A stretch of DNA of 64,000 bases from an uncultured bacterium (GCA_937949615.1 CALEDQ010000020.1:62001-126000), one strand, 5' to 3'; counted from the first letter of the stretch, positions 17,090 to 26,833 are shown. Notes: a model not told the origin generated them from the sequence alone. Numbers and translations are program-made.

Positions 17090-19669
17090 ATGTGTGGTGT
17101 ACTTGGGCTGATTCTGGCGAAAGATTCGAACAAAATGGGGCAGACTGCCTGCCAGCTGCTGAGAATGCTGGAATACCGCGGTTACGACTCGACCGGTGCC
17201 GTAATTCAGGATGAAGCGGGCAATATCACTCTGAAAAAAGACGTTGGCGCACCAAGCAAAGTTGTTTATGAAATGGGCGTCGACAAGCTTGTTGGCCAGA
17301 TTTTCTGCGGGCAGGTCAGGTGGGCGACCTTTGGCGTGGTAACCCGCGAAAACGCTCAACCACACGACGTTAAATGCCACACCCATATTTATGGCGCACA
17401 TAACGGTAACATCACCAACTGCATGCAGTTGAAAGAATGGCTGATTTCGCAGGGTCACAAGGTTGTCAGCAATAATGACGGCGAAATGCTGGTTCACACC
17501 GTCGAGCATTTTTTTGCCGAAGAGCTGCGTTATAAAGACGAAAACGACCTTCAGGTCAGATATACCGCGATGAAAAATGCGGTGGTCAGAGCCTGCAAAA
17601 AGACGACCGGCTCATTTGCCGCCGTCATTGTCGACCCGGTAGCGAGACGCACAGTCGCCATCAAGGCCGGCAGCAGTCTGTACATCGGCCGGGGCCAGAA
17701 CAGCGATCTCAATGAATTTGTCATCGCCTCTTCAGACCTGGCTTCTGTTCTGCAGCTGACCAAAATTCTCGTGCCGATCAGAGAAAAACAGTTCGCCATT
17801 TTCGACAGCAGCAGTTTTGCCATGTATGACACCCGCGACGGCAGCGAATTGCAGTGGCAGAGTCAGCGCAGTCTGCTGAAAGTCGAAGAAACCCGTCTGC
17901 AGCATCCCTATAAATATTTCATGGAGCAGGAAATATTCAGTCAGAGCCGCAACACGGCCAAACTCATCAGCCTGTTCGGGGGCGGCAGCCCACTGATAAG
18001 ACTGCTCAGAGATAATCTGTCAACGCATGGCGAGTATTATACACGCCTTGGCGAAGGGATTCAGGCACTGGCTCAGTTGACCGAACCCCAGGCATTCAAA
18101 GCCGCCGTTGAAGAATTGTTTGACACCCGGGCAGCGAAAGAACTCGCATCGCTGGCTGCTGCAATCGAGTCAGGCAAAATCAGCATGGAACTTGAATCTG
18201 ATTTTGCCTCACTTCTCGAAGATGTGCGCCGTGTTCTCGAACAAGCCGGCAGTAACCACGCCGATCCGACAATGATCAAGCTCATCGACGGTATTTTTGA
18301 GTTCGAAAATATCAGGTTGCTTGAAGGCAGAATGAAAGAGTTCGTCGACACCATCGTCAAGGCGCGGCAGAACGGCGATTCGATCTACATTCTCGCCTGC
18401 GGCACCTCTTTTCATGCTGCTAAAACCGCGCCGCTGTTCTTCAATGAAATTGCCGGCATTTCGGTAACCCCGCTTTTGCCAGGTGAATTCAGAGCCCAGT
18501 GCACCCGTTCGCTTGGCAAAAATGACGTTATCATCGGAATCAGCCAGAGCGGCGAAACCAAAGACCTGATCGACGTTTTCAGCTTTCTCGAAGAAAAATA
18601 TCCGCAGGCAAGGCGAATCTGCATTCTCAACAACACCAATTCAACGCTGGCTCTCGAAAAATCGCATCTCTATGTGCCGCTTTTCTGCGGTCCTGAAATA
18701 GCGGTGCCGGCAACCAAGAGCTTTCTCAATCAGCTGCTGGTGCTTTACGCTCTCGCGCTTGAAGTAAAAACCAGTCTCGAAAAGTCCGGCGAAAAAAACA
18801 CCGGTGACGGCATGCCGGCCAGTTTCCACCTTGAAGAAATGATGAAAATCCCTGGCCTGATCGACATGACGCTGAAGACCACGCAGCAGGAAACCGAAAT
18901 GGTTGCCGAGCAGCTCTATCTCAAGCCAAGCATGCACATTCTCGCGACCCGCATTCTTGGCATCGCCAAAGAAGGGGCTCTGAAAGTCAGAGAAATCGTG
19001 CTCAACCATACTGAAGGCTTCGAAGGTTCTGAATTCAAGCATGGCCCGAATACCATTCTCGGGCTGAACTCAATTTTTGGCCTCGATTCGATCGGCGAGC
19101 TGATGAACCGCCTCGAAGAGGTTCTGAATTTTGTTCTCGAACATAAAAAGGGCGAACCGCTGAAGCCTAGAGGTGTTTTGCGCATGTTCAAGGCGATCAG
19201 CGAATATGCATTCAAAGATCTCAAACCGACCTATCTGAGCAGTGAAGAGAAGGAAATCTTCGATGAAGTTTTCAGAAACTTCAATGTTTTCGGCAGCCTC
19301 TACGACAATTATCCGCTGATCTTCATCACCACACCGCGCGAACGTGATATCAACCTGACTATTTCTCAGATAAACACGCATAAGATCAGAGGTGCCAATG
19401 TCTATCTGATTGCAGAAGACAATAACGACCTGCGTGAGGCGGTTTCAGTGACGCCTTCTTCAGCTTTCCCGTATAAATATGGCTATATCGTCATCCCTAA
19501 AACCGGATCAAAAATTATTTCGATATTTGCCATAACCGTGGTTCTGCAGATGCTGGCTTTCAGAATGAGCCTGAAGAAAATGCAGTTCATGGACCGTCTC
19601 GAAATAGCCAACCACGGGGTTCACCCCGATGTACCGAAGAACGTCAGCAAGTCGATAACCGTCGATTAG
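17090..19669 (+). CDS. glmS: Extended glucosamine-6-phosphate synthase (GlmS-like)
   Basis: The start at 17090 puts Cys second (MCGVLG), as needed for the N-terminal nucleophile. GGAAAGG lies ten bases upstream. Length is 859 residues against ~610 for E. coli GlmS. Residues 1-230: class II glutamine amidotransferase (EYRGYDSTG, QVRWATFGVVTREN, AHNGNITN). About 240-420: an insert with no family I recognise. About 425-590: first SIS domain (ACGTSFHAAK, GISQSGETKD, ATKSFLNQ). About 620-850: second SIS domain (GALKVREIVLNHTEGF, EFKHGPN) with a further ~100-residue insert and a C-terminal KSITVD tail like GlmS. The reaction is fructose-6-P plus glutamine to glucosamine-6-P, for cell-wall precursors. 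Substrate is inferred from SIS motifs; a relative with another sugar is possible. Confidence 0.82.
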   Translation: MCGVLGLILAKDSNKMGQTACQLLRMLEYRGYDSTGAVIQDEAGNITLKKDVGAPSKVVYEMGVDKLVGQIFCGQVRWATFGVVTRENAQPHDVKCHTHIYGAHNGNITNCMQLKEWLISQGHKVVSNNDGEMLVHTVEHFFAEELRYKDENDLQVRYTAMKNAVVRACKKTTGSFAAVIVDPVARRTVAIKAGSSLYIGRGQNSDLNEFVIASSDLASVLQLTKILVPIREKQFAIFDSSSFAMYDTRDGSELQWQSQRSLLKVEETRLQHPYKYFMEQEIFSQSRNTAKLISLFGGGSPLIRLLRDNLSTHGEYYTRLGEGIQALAQLTEPQAFKAAVEELFDTRAAKELASLAAAIESGKISMELESDFASLLEDVRRVLEQAGSNHADPTMIKLIDGIFEFENIRLLEGRMKEFVDTIVKARQNGDSIYILACGTSFHAAKTAPLFFNEIAGISVTPLLPGEFRAQCTRSLGKNDVIIGISQSGETKDLIDVFSFLEEKYPQARRICILNNTNSTLALEKSHLYVPLFCGPEIAVPATKSFLNQLLVLYALALEVKTSLEKSGEKNTGDGMPASFHLEEMMKIPGLIDMTLKTTQQETEMVAEQLYLKPSMHILATRILGIAKEGALKVREIVLNHTEGFEGSEFKHGPNTILGLNSIFGLDSIGELMNRLEEVLNFVLEHKKGEPLKPRGVLRMFKAISEYAFKDLKPTYLSSEEKEIFDEVFRNFNVFGSLYDNYPLIFITTPRERDINLTISQINTHKIRGANVYLIAEDNNDLREAVSVTPSSAFPYKYGYIVIPKTGSKIISIFAITVVLQMLAFRMSLKKMQFMDRLEIANHGVHPDVPKNVSKSITVD

Positions 19670-22029
19670 GGCTCTGGAAGAGTTTTAGCTGCTGGCGGCG
19701 CACCAACGTGCGCCGCCAGCGTTTTTTCGAGATCGGCTCTCTGAAAAGGCTTGCACAGACTGGCGTTAAAACCGAACTGCTGCGGATTGGCCATAACCGG
19801 GTCATCGGCATAACCGCTGACGACAAATACCGGAGTCTTCTGACAAACGTTGCGGATCTCTCTGATCACCTCACGACCACCAGGGCCGCCGGGTATTGTA
19901 AGATCGAGCAACACTGCGGCAAGCTTCCGACCGGCGCGGGTTTCCTCAAGAAAATAGCGCACGGTCGACTCGGCGTTTGCACGACAGACGGCGGAATAAC
20001 CAAGGGTCTGCAGCATCATGCCGATTGTTTCGCGCACAATCTCCTCGTCATCCATCACCAGAATCGTACCATTAACGGCATCAGCAGATGAGCTTATCGT
20101 CTGCGGCGGTGACTCGGCGTGATGAATGTCGGCAACAGCAGGCAGATAAACAGTAAAAACACTACCGACACCAGGCTCAGAATCAGCTTCTATATAGCCA
20201 TCATGCTGACTGATAATCGAAAAACAGGTTGGCAGGCCCATACCAGGGCCATCCGGCCTGGTTGAAAAAAACGGGTCAAAAATCTTTTCAAGCACATCTT
20301 TCGATATGCCCGGCCCGGTATCTTTAAAAGTCAGTTTCACATAGTTTCCGGGCCGGCAGATAGATGGCAAAGCGCTATCTGGGCAGTTTTCGCCGGCAAT
20401 TTCAAGACTGCCGCCAGCTGGCATAGCCTGCCTGGCGTTCAGAGCGATATTTTCGATCGCCTGACCGAGCTGCCCTCTGTCAAAGGCGCAATTCATCAGA
20501 TCGTCAGCAAACCTGAAACTGCAGGTAACCTTCGATCCCTCAAGCGCCAGCCGAACCGCCTCGACGACACATGGCGCCAGGTTGCCGGATTTGCGGCACG
20601 GAGCCCCGCCTTTGGAAAAGGTGAGCAGCTGCCCGGTAAGCGAACGGGCCCGGTCAATCGTGCGCATCGAGTTTTCGAGAAATTCAATAACTTTTGCTTC
20701 GCTGGCCGTAGCAAGTGCCAGGTCGATATTGCCATAAATCCCGGCAAAAAGGTTGTTGAAGCCATGTGCGATACCACCTGCGAGGGTCGCAAGAGATTCA
20801 AGCTTCTGAATCTGGTGCAGACGGCTCTCTAGTGCCATATTTTCCTGCTCGGACTTTTTTTGTCTGGTAATGTCGATCTCGACCCCACAGCAGATGATAT
20901 GACCGTCATCACGCCGTCGGAGTCGCGATGAAAAAAGAGCCCAGCGTTGCCGGCCGTCTGGCAGAATGAATCTCGCCTCGCAGTTGAAGTCAGACAAAGC
21001 TGTCACACAGTCTGCCTCTTTTGCCGCCAGCATCTGCCTGTCGTCAGGATGTATCTGAGAATATATCAACTGCGAGTCTCTGAAGGCATCTTCTCTGGAA
21101 ATGCCGTGCAATTTGGAGATTCCAGCACTGATGAAGGTGAATTTTCGACTTTTTCCGTCGATGCCAGTGTCGATCTGATAAACCATGCTGTCAGGCAGAC
21201 TGTCGCTGATCACCCGCAGTCTGGTTTCGCTTTCGCGCAGCGCGATTATCGTCTGCTTGAGGGTGGTTACATCCTGAACCGTACCGTTCGAAACAAGAGG
21301 TTCACCAGTATCGGAAAAGCTGGTTTCACCGAACTCAAAAAGGTATTTTATGCGCCCGTCAGGCATCAGCAGTCGATGTTCGACATGATAGAAAGTCTTG
21401 TCACGCAAGGATTTTAAAAAGGCTTCGCCGACTCTTGCTCTGTCTTCCGGGTGAATGATCGAAAGAAAAAACTCATAACTCGCCTCAAACTTTTCCGGAG
21501 CAAGCTCAAAAATACGGTATGCCTCATCAGACCACGAAAGTCGCATGGTTTTATGGTCGAGTTCCCAGCTGCCGGTGTGGCTCTGCCGCTGCGACATACG
21601 AAAAGAAGCTTCATTCTTGCGCATTCTGGCTTCACATTGTTTGCGTTCGCTGATATCGCGACAGAAACACACCATCTGACCACCAAAAGCCGTCAGAACT
21701 GCAACCGCGATTTCGAAATCGACTATACTGCCAGCACGGGTTCGGTGCCGTTTTTCGAATCTGGCATAGCCATTTTTTCTGACAATCGCCATGTTGGCGA
21801 TAACAGTCGCCCGATCTTCGTCAGCGTCGAGTTCCCAGGCATATTTCTGAAGAAGTTCGTCGCGCGAATAGCCGATCATGTTGCAATATGCTTCGTTGAC
21901 GGCAACGATTCTGCCGTCAAAATTCATGGCCCAGAAACCATCGAGAGAAATTTCGAGAATCGCCCTCAGGTATTCTTCTGAATCAAACCGGCACTTTTGC
22001 CCGGTATTCTCATTTATCTCTTCTTTCAT
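19666..22029 (-). CDS. Multi-PAS hybrid histidine kinase with receiver domain
   Basis: 787 residues, no transmembrane segment, so a cytoplasmic sensor. PAS/PAC modules occupy about residues 15-140, 150-260 and 270-395. The H-box near H422 reads GGIAHGFNN; the usual residue after His is Asp or Glu, here Gly423. A catalytic ATPase domain follows (NIALNARQAMP, FKDTGPGIS, MGLPTCFSIISQHDG). The N-box Asn is kept. A C-terminal receiver starts at ILVMDDEEIVRE and has the phosphoacceptor Asp in LLDLTIPGG and Lys in CKPF. The ATG is preceded by GGGG. The stop overlaps that of the convergent glmS by four bases. Signal and output partner are not encoded nearby. Confidence 0.88.
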   Translation of the reverse strand: MKEEINENTGQKCRFDSEEYLRAILEISLDGFWAMNFDGRIVAVNEAYCNMIGYSRDELLQKYAWELDADEDRATVIANMAIVRKNGYARFEKRHRTRAGSIVDFEIAVAVLTAFGGQMVCFCRDISERKQCEARMRKNEASFRMSQRQSHTGSWELDHKTMRLSWSDEAYRIFELAPEKFEASYEFFLSIIHPEDRARVGEAFLKSLRDKTFYHVEHRLLMPDGRIKYLFEFGETSFSDTGEPLVSNGTVQDVTTLKQTIIALRESETRLRVISDSLPDSMVYQIDTGIDGKSRKFTFISAGISKLHGISREDAFRDSQLIYSQIHPDDRQMLAAKEADCVTALSDFNCEARFILPDGRQRWALFSSRLRRRDDGHIICCGVEIDITRQKKSEQENMALESRLHQIQKLESLATLAGGIAHGFNNLFAGIYGNIDLALATASEAKVIEFLENSMRTIDRARSLTGQLLTFSKGGAPCRKSGNLAPCVVEAVRLALEGSKVTCSFRFADDLMNCAFDRGQLGQAIENIALNARQAMPAGGSLEIAGENCPDSALPSICRPGNYVKLTFKDTGPGISKDVLEKIFDPFFSTRPDGPGMGLPTCFSIISQHDGYIEADSEPGVGSVFTVYLPAVADIHHAESPPQTISSSADAVNGTILVMDDEEIVRETIGMMLQTLGYSAVCRANAESTVRYFLEETRAGRKLAAVLLDLTIPGGPGGREVIREIRNVCQKTPVFVVSGYADDPVMANPQQFGFNASLCKPFQRADLEKTLAAHVGAPPAAKTLPEP

Positions 22030-22187
22030 GATTATCCCCAGCCCCGCATACAGCTATATTTTATGCAACCGGCAACGACATTCGGCAGCCTTTGTTATTG
22101 TGTTCCCCGTTTTGTGACCGAAAAGACCTTACCGCTGTTCTTTTGCCTGTTTCTGATAAATATTGTAAGCCTTATGGATTTTTTATT

Positions 22188-22219
22188 CAACTGTCTGAAA
22201 ATTTTGCGGTAGACAGTTG
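22188..22219. promoter_or_regulatory. Inverted repeat upstream of the dikinase-PGK gene
   Basis: CAACTGTCT at 22188-22196 and its exact reverse complement AGACAGTTG at 22211-22219, with a 14-base spacer, lie about 65 bases ahead of the start codon. It could be an operator or a leader hairpin. No clear -35/-10 pair was found next to it. Confidence 0.35.
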
Positions 22220-22283
22220 TCAATAGACACTCTCGGCAAAAAATGTTATTCAATAAAATATAGACAGGACAGGGAGGGAAAGA

Positions 22284-25200
22284 ATGGTTGAAAACGCGAC
22301 TGGCATTTCTGCGGCCGAACATGGCATGGTACCGCTCAACACCTGGGACAAAATCATCGGGAAAATCATAGAATCAAGACAGGAACCCGATATTGATAAA
22401 AAGATCGACATGCTGATCGCAGTGCTGGTAAACATCAGACTGCTCGACAAAGAAGAGAAGATCACCGACAACCGCGATATCAAAGAAAACATCGAGACGA
22501 TCTATCAGCGACTTTTTGCCGAAACTCTGCGCACGCTCAACACGATGCAGAACCCCACTAATGAATACATTTATTACTGCCGTGAGGTGCTGAAGAAGCT
22601 GCCCATCAGGAGCGGCGGCGGCGACCTGATCGGAGACATACGCAGCGCCGCCGAATACTTTGAAGAAGGTCGCAACGGCAGCGATCCGATGATGTCATTT
22701 GCCGGCGATCTACGCAAGGAAGTGCACCGCAAGCTTTCACCGCGCATTCTCAGCAAGTATCTCAAGCCATATCTCGAACTGGTGAAAAACGGCAACCCCG
22801 AATTGATGACCCTGGCCGGTTATATGGCTCTGGTCGGGCGCTTTGACGCGAAAAAGGAAGACGCGAAGTTCATCGAACTGGCAGAAGAGATGAACGAAAA
22901 GCTTTCCTACCTCTGGGATTACGAAAAAGGCGATATCACGGTGGTCAAGGGCAACCTCGAAAAGAACCTCAGCCTTTTTGAACGCTGTTTTCTAAAAAAA
23001 GAGATGCAGACCTTCATCGAAATCTGCACTGCAAGTTATATTCAGAACACCAACAACCTTGTCGACTGCCTTAAACGCCTCGCCAGCTTCAAGATGCTGA
23101 TCAAAAAATCGTATTTTGAAAAACGCATCGAACTTTATGATTTTATCAACCTCGATCTCGACATTGGCCGCCTGGTCTTCATTTTCACCAACGACCTGAC
23201 AAACAATCATTACGAAACGGTCGCTTACGAAAATATTCGCGAGTGTGTCGGACTGGTGCGCGAATTGATCGGTCTTCTCAACCAGAAAGGCATTATTCCT
23301 GAAAAGAACGAAAAACTGCTGAAAGATCTCAGCGAGGTGGCGGCCGGCGAAACGGTTGACATTCTGCGCACCAAGCGCTTGATGCAGAACATCGCGATCG
23401 AACTGCAGCAGTTCATGCAGAAGAACATCTATTACCGCCTTGGCCAGATGCTCAACTACGTGCTCGAAGCCTACAAGGTGCCGACATCCAGCCTGTCGCC
23501 GATCAAAGACCGCTTTTTCAACAATTTCGTCAGAACCACCGAGTTTCATGCGGTTAACGAATTCATCGAAAAAATCATTATTTTCCTGAATCGTGAACTG
23601 GCGACCAAAAATGCCGAAAACAGCCTGTATGGTAAATACCGCGTCGCTGAAATGCCGCCAGTTAATGGCAATTACGATGCTTTTATCGCGACCACCTGGC
23701 AATCGACTCCTGATTCGGTGCGGCCTTTTCTCGGCGGCAAAGGCAACGGCATCATCGACATGCACAATCTCGGCGTCAATATTCCGCCCGCGTTCATTCT
23801 CGGATTGCCGATCTGCCGCGAGATTTTCAGCGATAACGCCGACCGCGACGGCTTCAGAGCCGCCATTAAAAAATACGTGCAACAGCTTGAGGAAAAAACC
23901 GGGCGCAAACTTGGCTGCCCCACCAACCCGTTGCTCGTCTCGGTCAGGTCGGGCACGACCATTTCCCTGCCCGGTTCGATGTGTACAATTCTCAACGTCG
24001 GCATTACCCGCGGGATTCTTGAAGCACAGCGCCGCAGCTTCGGTGAAGCCTTCGGCAACAGTATCTATCTGCGCTTTTTGCGCAACACCCTGGTTGCCCT
24101 CGAAATCGACATCAAAAAAGAAGAAGCGGCCGGCAGCATCGAAACCGCGATCAGCAATGCCGAAAGCCTTGTCAGAGACAAACTTGGCGACGCATTTCTC
24201 ACCGACCCGTTCGAACAGCTGGTCAGATGTATCGAGCTGGTTTTTGCGTCAAGCCGCTCACAGAGTGTCAGAGAATACCTCAAGGAACTGTCGATCGAGG
24301 TCGTGTATGGCACAGCAGTCACCATTCAGCAGATGGTTTTTGGCAACAAGAATCAAAGCTGTATGAGCGGCGTGCTGTTCACCCGCAACCCGATCAACGG
24401 CAACGATGAAATGTTCGGCGAATACCGCGAAATGACCCAGGGCGAAGATGTGGTCATGGGCAACATCATCACCCGCTCGATTGCCGCGATTCCACCGCGC
24501 CTCAAAGAGGAACTGACCAGATACAAGAACCTGCTCGAAAATGAGCTGAAGCACGACCTCGACATTGAATTCACCGTTGAAGACGACCGCCTGTATCTGC
24601 TGCAGACGCGCCGCGCCAGTATCAGCACCTACGCCAAGCTCGTCGTCGATACCGATATGATGAAAAAGAGCATCATCAGTCTGGATGAGTTCAGAAAACG
24701 CATCGAGCGCATGTGCGCCACCAATGCCTTTATCTCGGTGCCACGCGTCGAAGAAGAATTCAGAGAGTGGAAACCGCCGATCAGCGAGGGGGTGCCGATC
24801 AATCACGGCATTACCTGGGGCAGTCTGGTATTGACGCCAGAGAAGCTCGAAGAAATCAAGGCAAACCGCGAGAACATCATTTATTTCGCCCAGAATACCA
24901 AGCCTTCTGATTTTTACATCATCAACAATTCGCATGGTATCGTCACGATCTTCCCCGGACGCACCTCACATGCGGCAATCACTTCGATTACGCTGAACAA
25001 GCCATGTATGGTCGGCTGCGCCAATGCAGTGATCAACCTCGAGCAGAAAACCGTCACCTTCAAGGGCGGCGAGGCTGACATCGTCGTTAAAGAGGGTGAA
25101 CTCGTCACTCTCGACGCCAACAGCGGCTACCTCTACCGCGGCACTGTGCCGCTGTCGAACAGCTTCATCAGAACCACCAACATTCTCGATGCTGCCAGAA

Positions 25201-26516
25201 GCGTTAACTCACCAGATGCAGCGGCCGAAAAGGTCGAAAAGATCATTCGCGAGAAAATTGCGATTCTCGAAAAGGAAACCGGCTTCAAAAAGCGCGTCGT
25301 CACCAGCGTGCCAGCTGAACAACTGAAGGGACGAAATGTTCTAGTGCGCGTCGACTTCAATGTACCGTTGTCGAAAGGCAGAATCACCGACTCGACGCGT
25401 ATCGACGCTGCGATGCCGACAGTTCGTTACCTGCTCGAATCGGGTGCCACGCCGATTCTCTGCTCACACCTCGGGGAACCCGACAAACAGGAAAAGAAGG
25501 GCAAATCACGCGAGGAAATCTACGCCGAATACAGTCTCAAACCGGTCGCCGAATATTTGCGGCAGCAGTTCGTTGACCTCGTCTTTCACGAAAAGAGCAT
25601 CGCCTCTTCCGGCGTGCTGATCAAAAAAGAAGATATTGTCAAAAACCGCATCAATATCATCGAAAACCTGCGCTTCGCGATCGGCGAGAAAGAGAACGAT
25701 GCAGTGTTCTCACGCGGCCTGGCTGGTCTGTCTGATGGAATCTATGTCAATGATGCTTTCGGCACCAGCCACAGAAGCCACGCTTCGATAACCGGCGTAA
25801 CCAAGCATGTTGCGATGAAACTTGCCGGCATTCTCGTCGAAAAAGAACTGCGTTACCTCGGCAATGCGGTCTCGAACCCGGAACGGCCATTTGTCGGCAT
25901 TACCGGCGGTTCAAAGATTTCGACGAAGCTTGGCATTATCGAATCGCTGCTGCAGAAGATCGATCTGCTGATCGTTGGTGGTGGCATCGGTTACACGCTG
26001 ATGAAAGCCACCGGTTTCGACGTGCAGAAATCTCTCGTCGAAGAGTCGATGCTGGAAACAGCAAAAAAACTCATGGACAAATACGGCGACAAGATCATTC
26101 TGCCGCGCGATTTCGTCATTACCGATCATTTTGATTTTGCCAACCAGAAAGTCGGCAATCTCGAACGCAACGTCAAAACCATAAAAGAAGGCTGGGAATC
26201 TTTCGATGTCGGCAAAGAATCGATAGAACATGCCATCAGCGTGCTCGAAAAAGCGAAAACCGTTCTCTGGAACGGGCCGATCGGCGCCTTTGAGATCAAA
26301 GAAGGCTCTGAGGGCACGATCAGACTCGCACACGAACTCGCGCGCATGGCCGAGAACGGCAAAATCGTCATCATCGGCGGCGGCGATTCGGCTTCGGCGG
26401 TTAAGATTGCCGGAGTCTCCGACAAGATGACCCACGTGTCGACCGGCGGCGGCGCCAGCCTGGAATTTCTCGAACGCCTGACGCTGCCAGGTGTCTCGGT
26501 TCTCGATTCAGAATAA
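22284..26516 (+). CDS. Fusion of PPDK-type dikinase domains with phosphoglycerate kinase
   Basis: 1410 residues in one uninterrupted frame with GGGAGGG before the ATG. Residues 1-~470 are helical and unrecognised. About 480-860 form a pyruvate phosphate dikinase-type nucleotide-binding region (GGKGNGIIDMHNLGV; SVRSGTTISLPGSMCTILNVG; LFTRNPINGNDEMFGEY; QGEDVV; IEFTVEDDRLYLLQTR). About 870-960 is the swivelling phosphohistidine domain with H896 in GRTSHAAITS. About 1005-1410 is a complete phosphoglycerate kinase (VRVDFNVP, NDAFGTSHRSHAS, GGSKISTKLG, NGPIGAFE, GGGDSASAV). The PEP/pyruvate TIM barrel of PPDK is absent. PGK catalyses the glycolytic ATP step; what accepts the phosphoryl group from H896 is unknown. 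A terminator follows. Confidence 0.93.
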   Translation: MVENATGISAAEHGMVPLNTWDKIIGKIIESRQEPDIDKKIDMLIAVLVNIRLLDKEEKITDNRDIKENIETIYQRLFAETLRTLNTMQNPTNEYIYYCREVLKKLPIRSGGGDLIGDIRSAAEYFEEGRNGSDPMMSFAGDLRKEVHRKLSPRILSKYLKPYLELVKNGNPELMTLAGYMALVGRFDAKKEDAKFIELAEEMNEKLSYLWDYEKGDITVVKGNLEKNLSLFERCFLKKEMQTFIEICTASYIQNTNNLVDCLKRLASFKMLIKKSYFEKRIELYDFINLDLDIGRLVFIFTNDLTNNHYETVAYENIRECVGLVRELIGLLNQKGIIPEKNEKLLKDLSEVAAGETVDILRTKRLMQNIAIELQQFMQKNIYYRLGQMLNYVLEAYKVPTSSLSPIKDRFFNNFVRTTEFHAVNEFIEKIIIFLNRELATKNAENSLYGKYRVAEMPPVNGNYDAFIATTWQSTPDSVRPFLGGKGNGIIDMHNLGVNIPPAFILGLPICREIFSDNADRDGFRAAIKKYVQQLEEKTGRKLGCPTNPLLVSVRSGTTISLPGSMCTILNVGITRGILEAQRRSFGEAFGNSIYLRFLRNTLVALEIDIKKEEAAGSIETAISNAESLVRDKLGDAFLTDPFEQLVRCIELVFASSRSQSVREYLKELSIEVVYGTAVTIQQMVFGNKNQSCMSGVLFTRNPINGNDEMFGEYREMTQGEDVVMGNIITRSIAAIPPRLKEELTRYKNLLENELKHDLDIEFTVEDDRLYLLQTRRASISTYAKLVVDTDMMKKSIISLDEFRKRIERMCATNAFISVPRVEEEFREWKPPISEGVPINHGITWGSLVLTPEKLEEIKANRENIIYFAQNTKPSDFYIINNSHGIVTIFPGRTSHAAITSITLNKPCMVGCANAVINLEQKTVTFKGGEADIVVKEGELVTLDANSGYLYRGTVPLSNSFIRTTNILDAARSVNSPDAAAEKVEKIIREKIAILEKETGFKKRVVTSVPAEQLKGRNVLVRVDFNVPLSKGRITDSTRIDAAMPTVRYLLESGATPILCSHLGEPDKQEKKGKSREEIYAEYSLKPVAEYLRQQFVDLVFHEKSIASSGVLIKKEDIVKNRINIIENLRFAIGEKENDAVFSRGLAGLSDGIYVNDAFGTSHRSHASITGVTKHVAMKLAGILVEKELRYLGNAVSNPERPFVGITGGSKISTKLGIIESLLQKIDLLIVGGGIGYTLMKATGFDVQKSLVEESMLETAKKLMDKYGDKIILPRDFVITDHFDFANQKVGNLERNVKTIKEGWESFDVGKESIEHAISVLEKAKTVLWNGPIGAFEIKEGSEGTIRLAHELARMAENGKIVIIGGGDSASAVKIAGVSDKMTHVSTGGGASLEFLERLTLPGVSVLDSE

Positions 26517-26525
26517 GCTCTTCAG

Positions 26526-26564
26526 ACCGGCTCCGGAAGGATTCTCCGGAGCCGGTTTAATTTC
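26526..26564 (+). terminator. Rho-independent-like terminator after the fusion gene
   Basis: Perfect 12-base stem: ACCGGCTCCGGA at 26526-26537 and its complement at 26545-26556, with a 7-base loop, followed by TTTAATTTC. It lies 10 bases after the PGK stop. Its presence argues against starting the next gene at the ATG 26491 inside the PGK frame. Confidence 0.75.
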
Positions 26565-26589
26565 AGAAATCGGCAAAAAGGTCCTGATT

Positions 26590-26826
26590 GTGGAAAAAAC
26601 CATTATCTGCTTCTGCAAAAATGTTGATAAAGAGACAATTATCGAGGCCATCAAGGCCGGCGCCAATTCTCTCCAGAAGATCCAGCAGACCACTGGTGCC
26701 TGCACCGGCAATCAATGCCTTCAGCTTAATCCGAAGAAAACGTGCTGTTCGGCAGATATTGCTGAGCTGATCAGACAGTATGCAGATTCGAGTCCTGCTT
26801 CGAAAAACCATTGTTGTTGCAGGTAA
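26590..26826 (+). CDS. BFD-like [2Fe-2S]-binding protein
   Basis: 78 residues from a GTG start preceded by AAAAAGG. A longer frame to ATG 26491 would run back through the terminator hairpin and is rejected. The domain has the BFD-type cysteine pattern: C-x-C near the N-terminus (ICFCKN) and C-x4-C after about 32 residues (CTGNQC), expected to bind one [2Fe-2S] cluster. Extra cysteines (KTCCS and a CCCR C-terminus) are present. Such domains act in electron transfer or iron metabolism, for example bacterioferritin-associated ferredoxin or regulatory subunits of redox enzymes. It ends 7 bases from the convergent sigma-54 activator gene. A decayed copy lies at about 37610-37895. Confidence 0.75.
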   Translation: MEKTIICFCKNVDKETIIEAIKAGANSLQKIQQTTGACTGNQCLQLNPKKTCCSADIAELIRQYADSSPASKNHCCCR

Positions 26827-26833
26827 ACGATTA

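Noticed and set aside
22992..23882. Antisense frames inside the dikinase-PGK gene
   Set aside because: They are shadows of a strongly conserved coding strand, without ribosome sites or recognisable domains.
26491..26589. Upstream ATG for the BFD-like gene inside the PGK frame
   Set aside because: It would translate through a strong terminator hairpin and adds no family sequence; GTG 26590 fits better.
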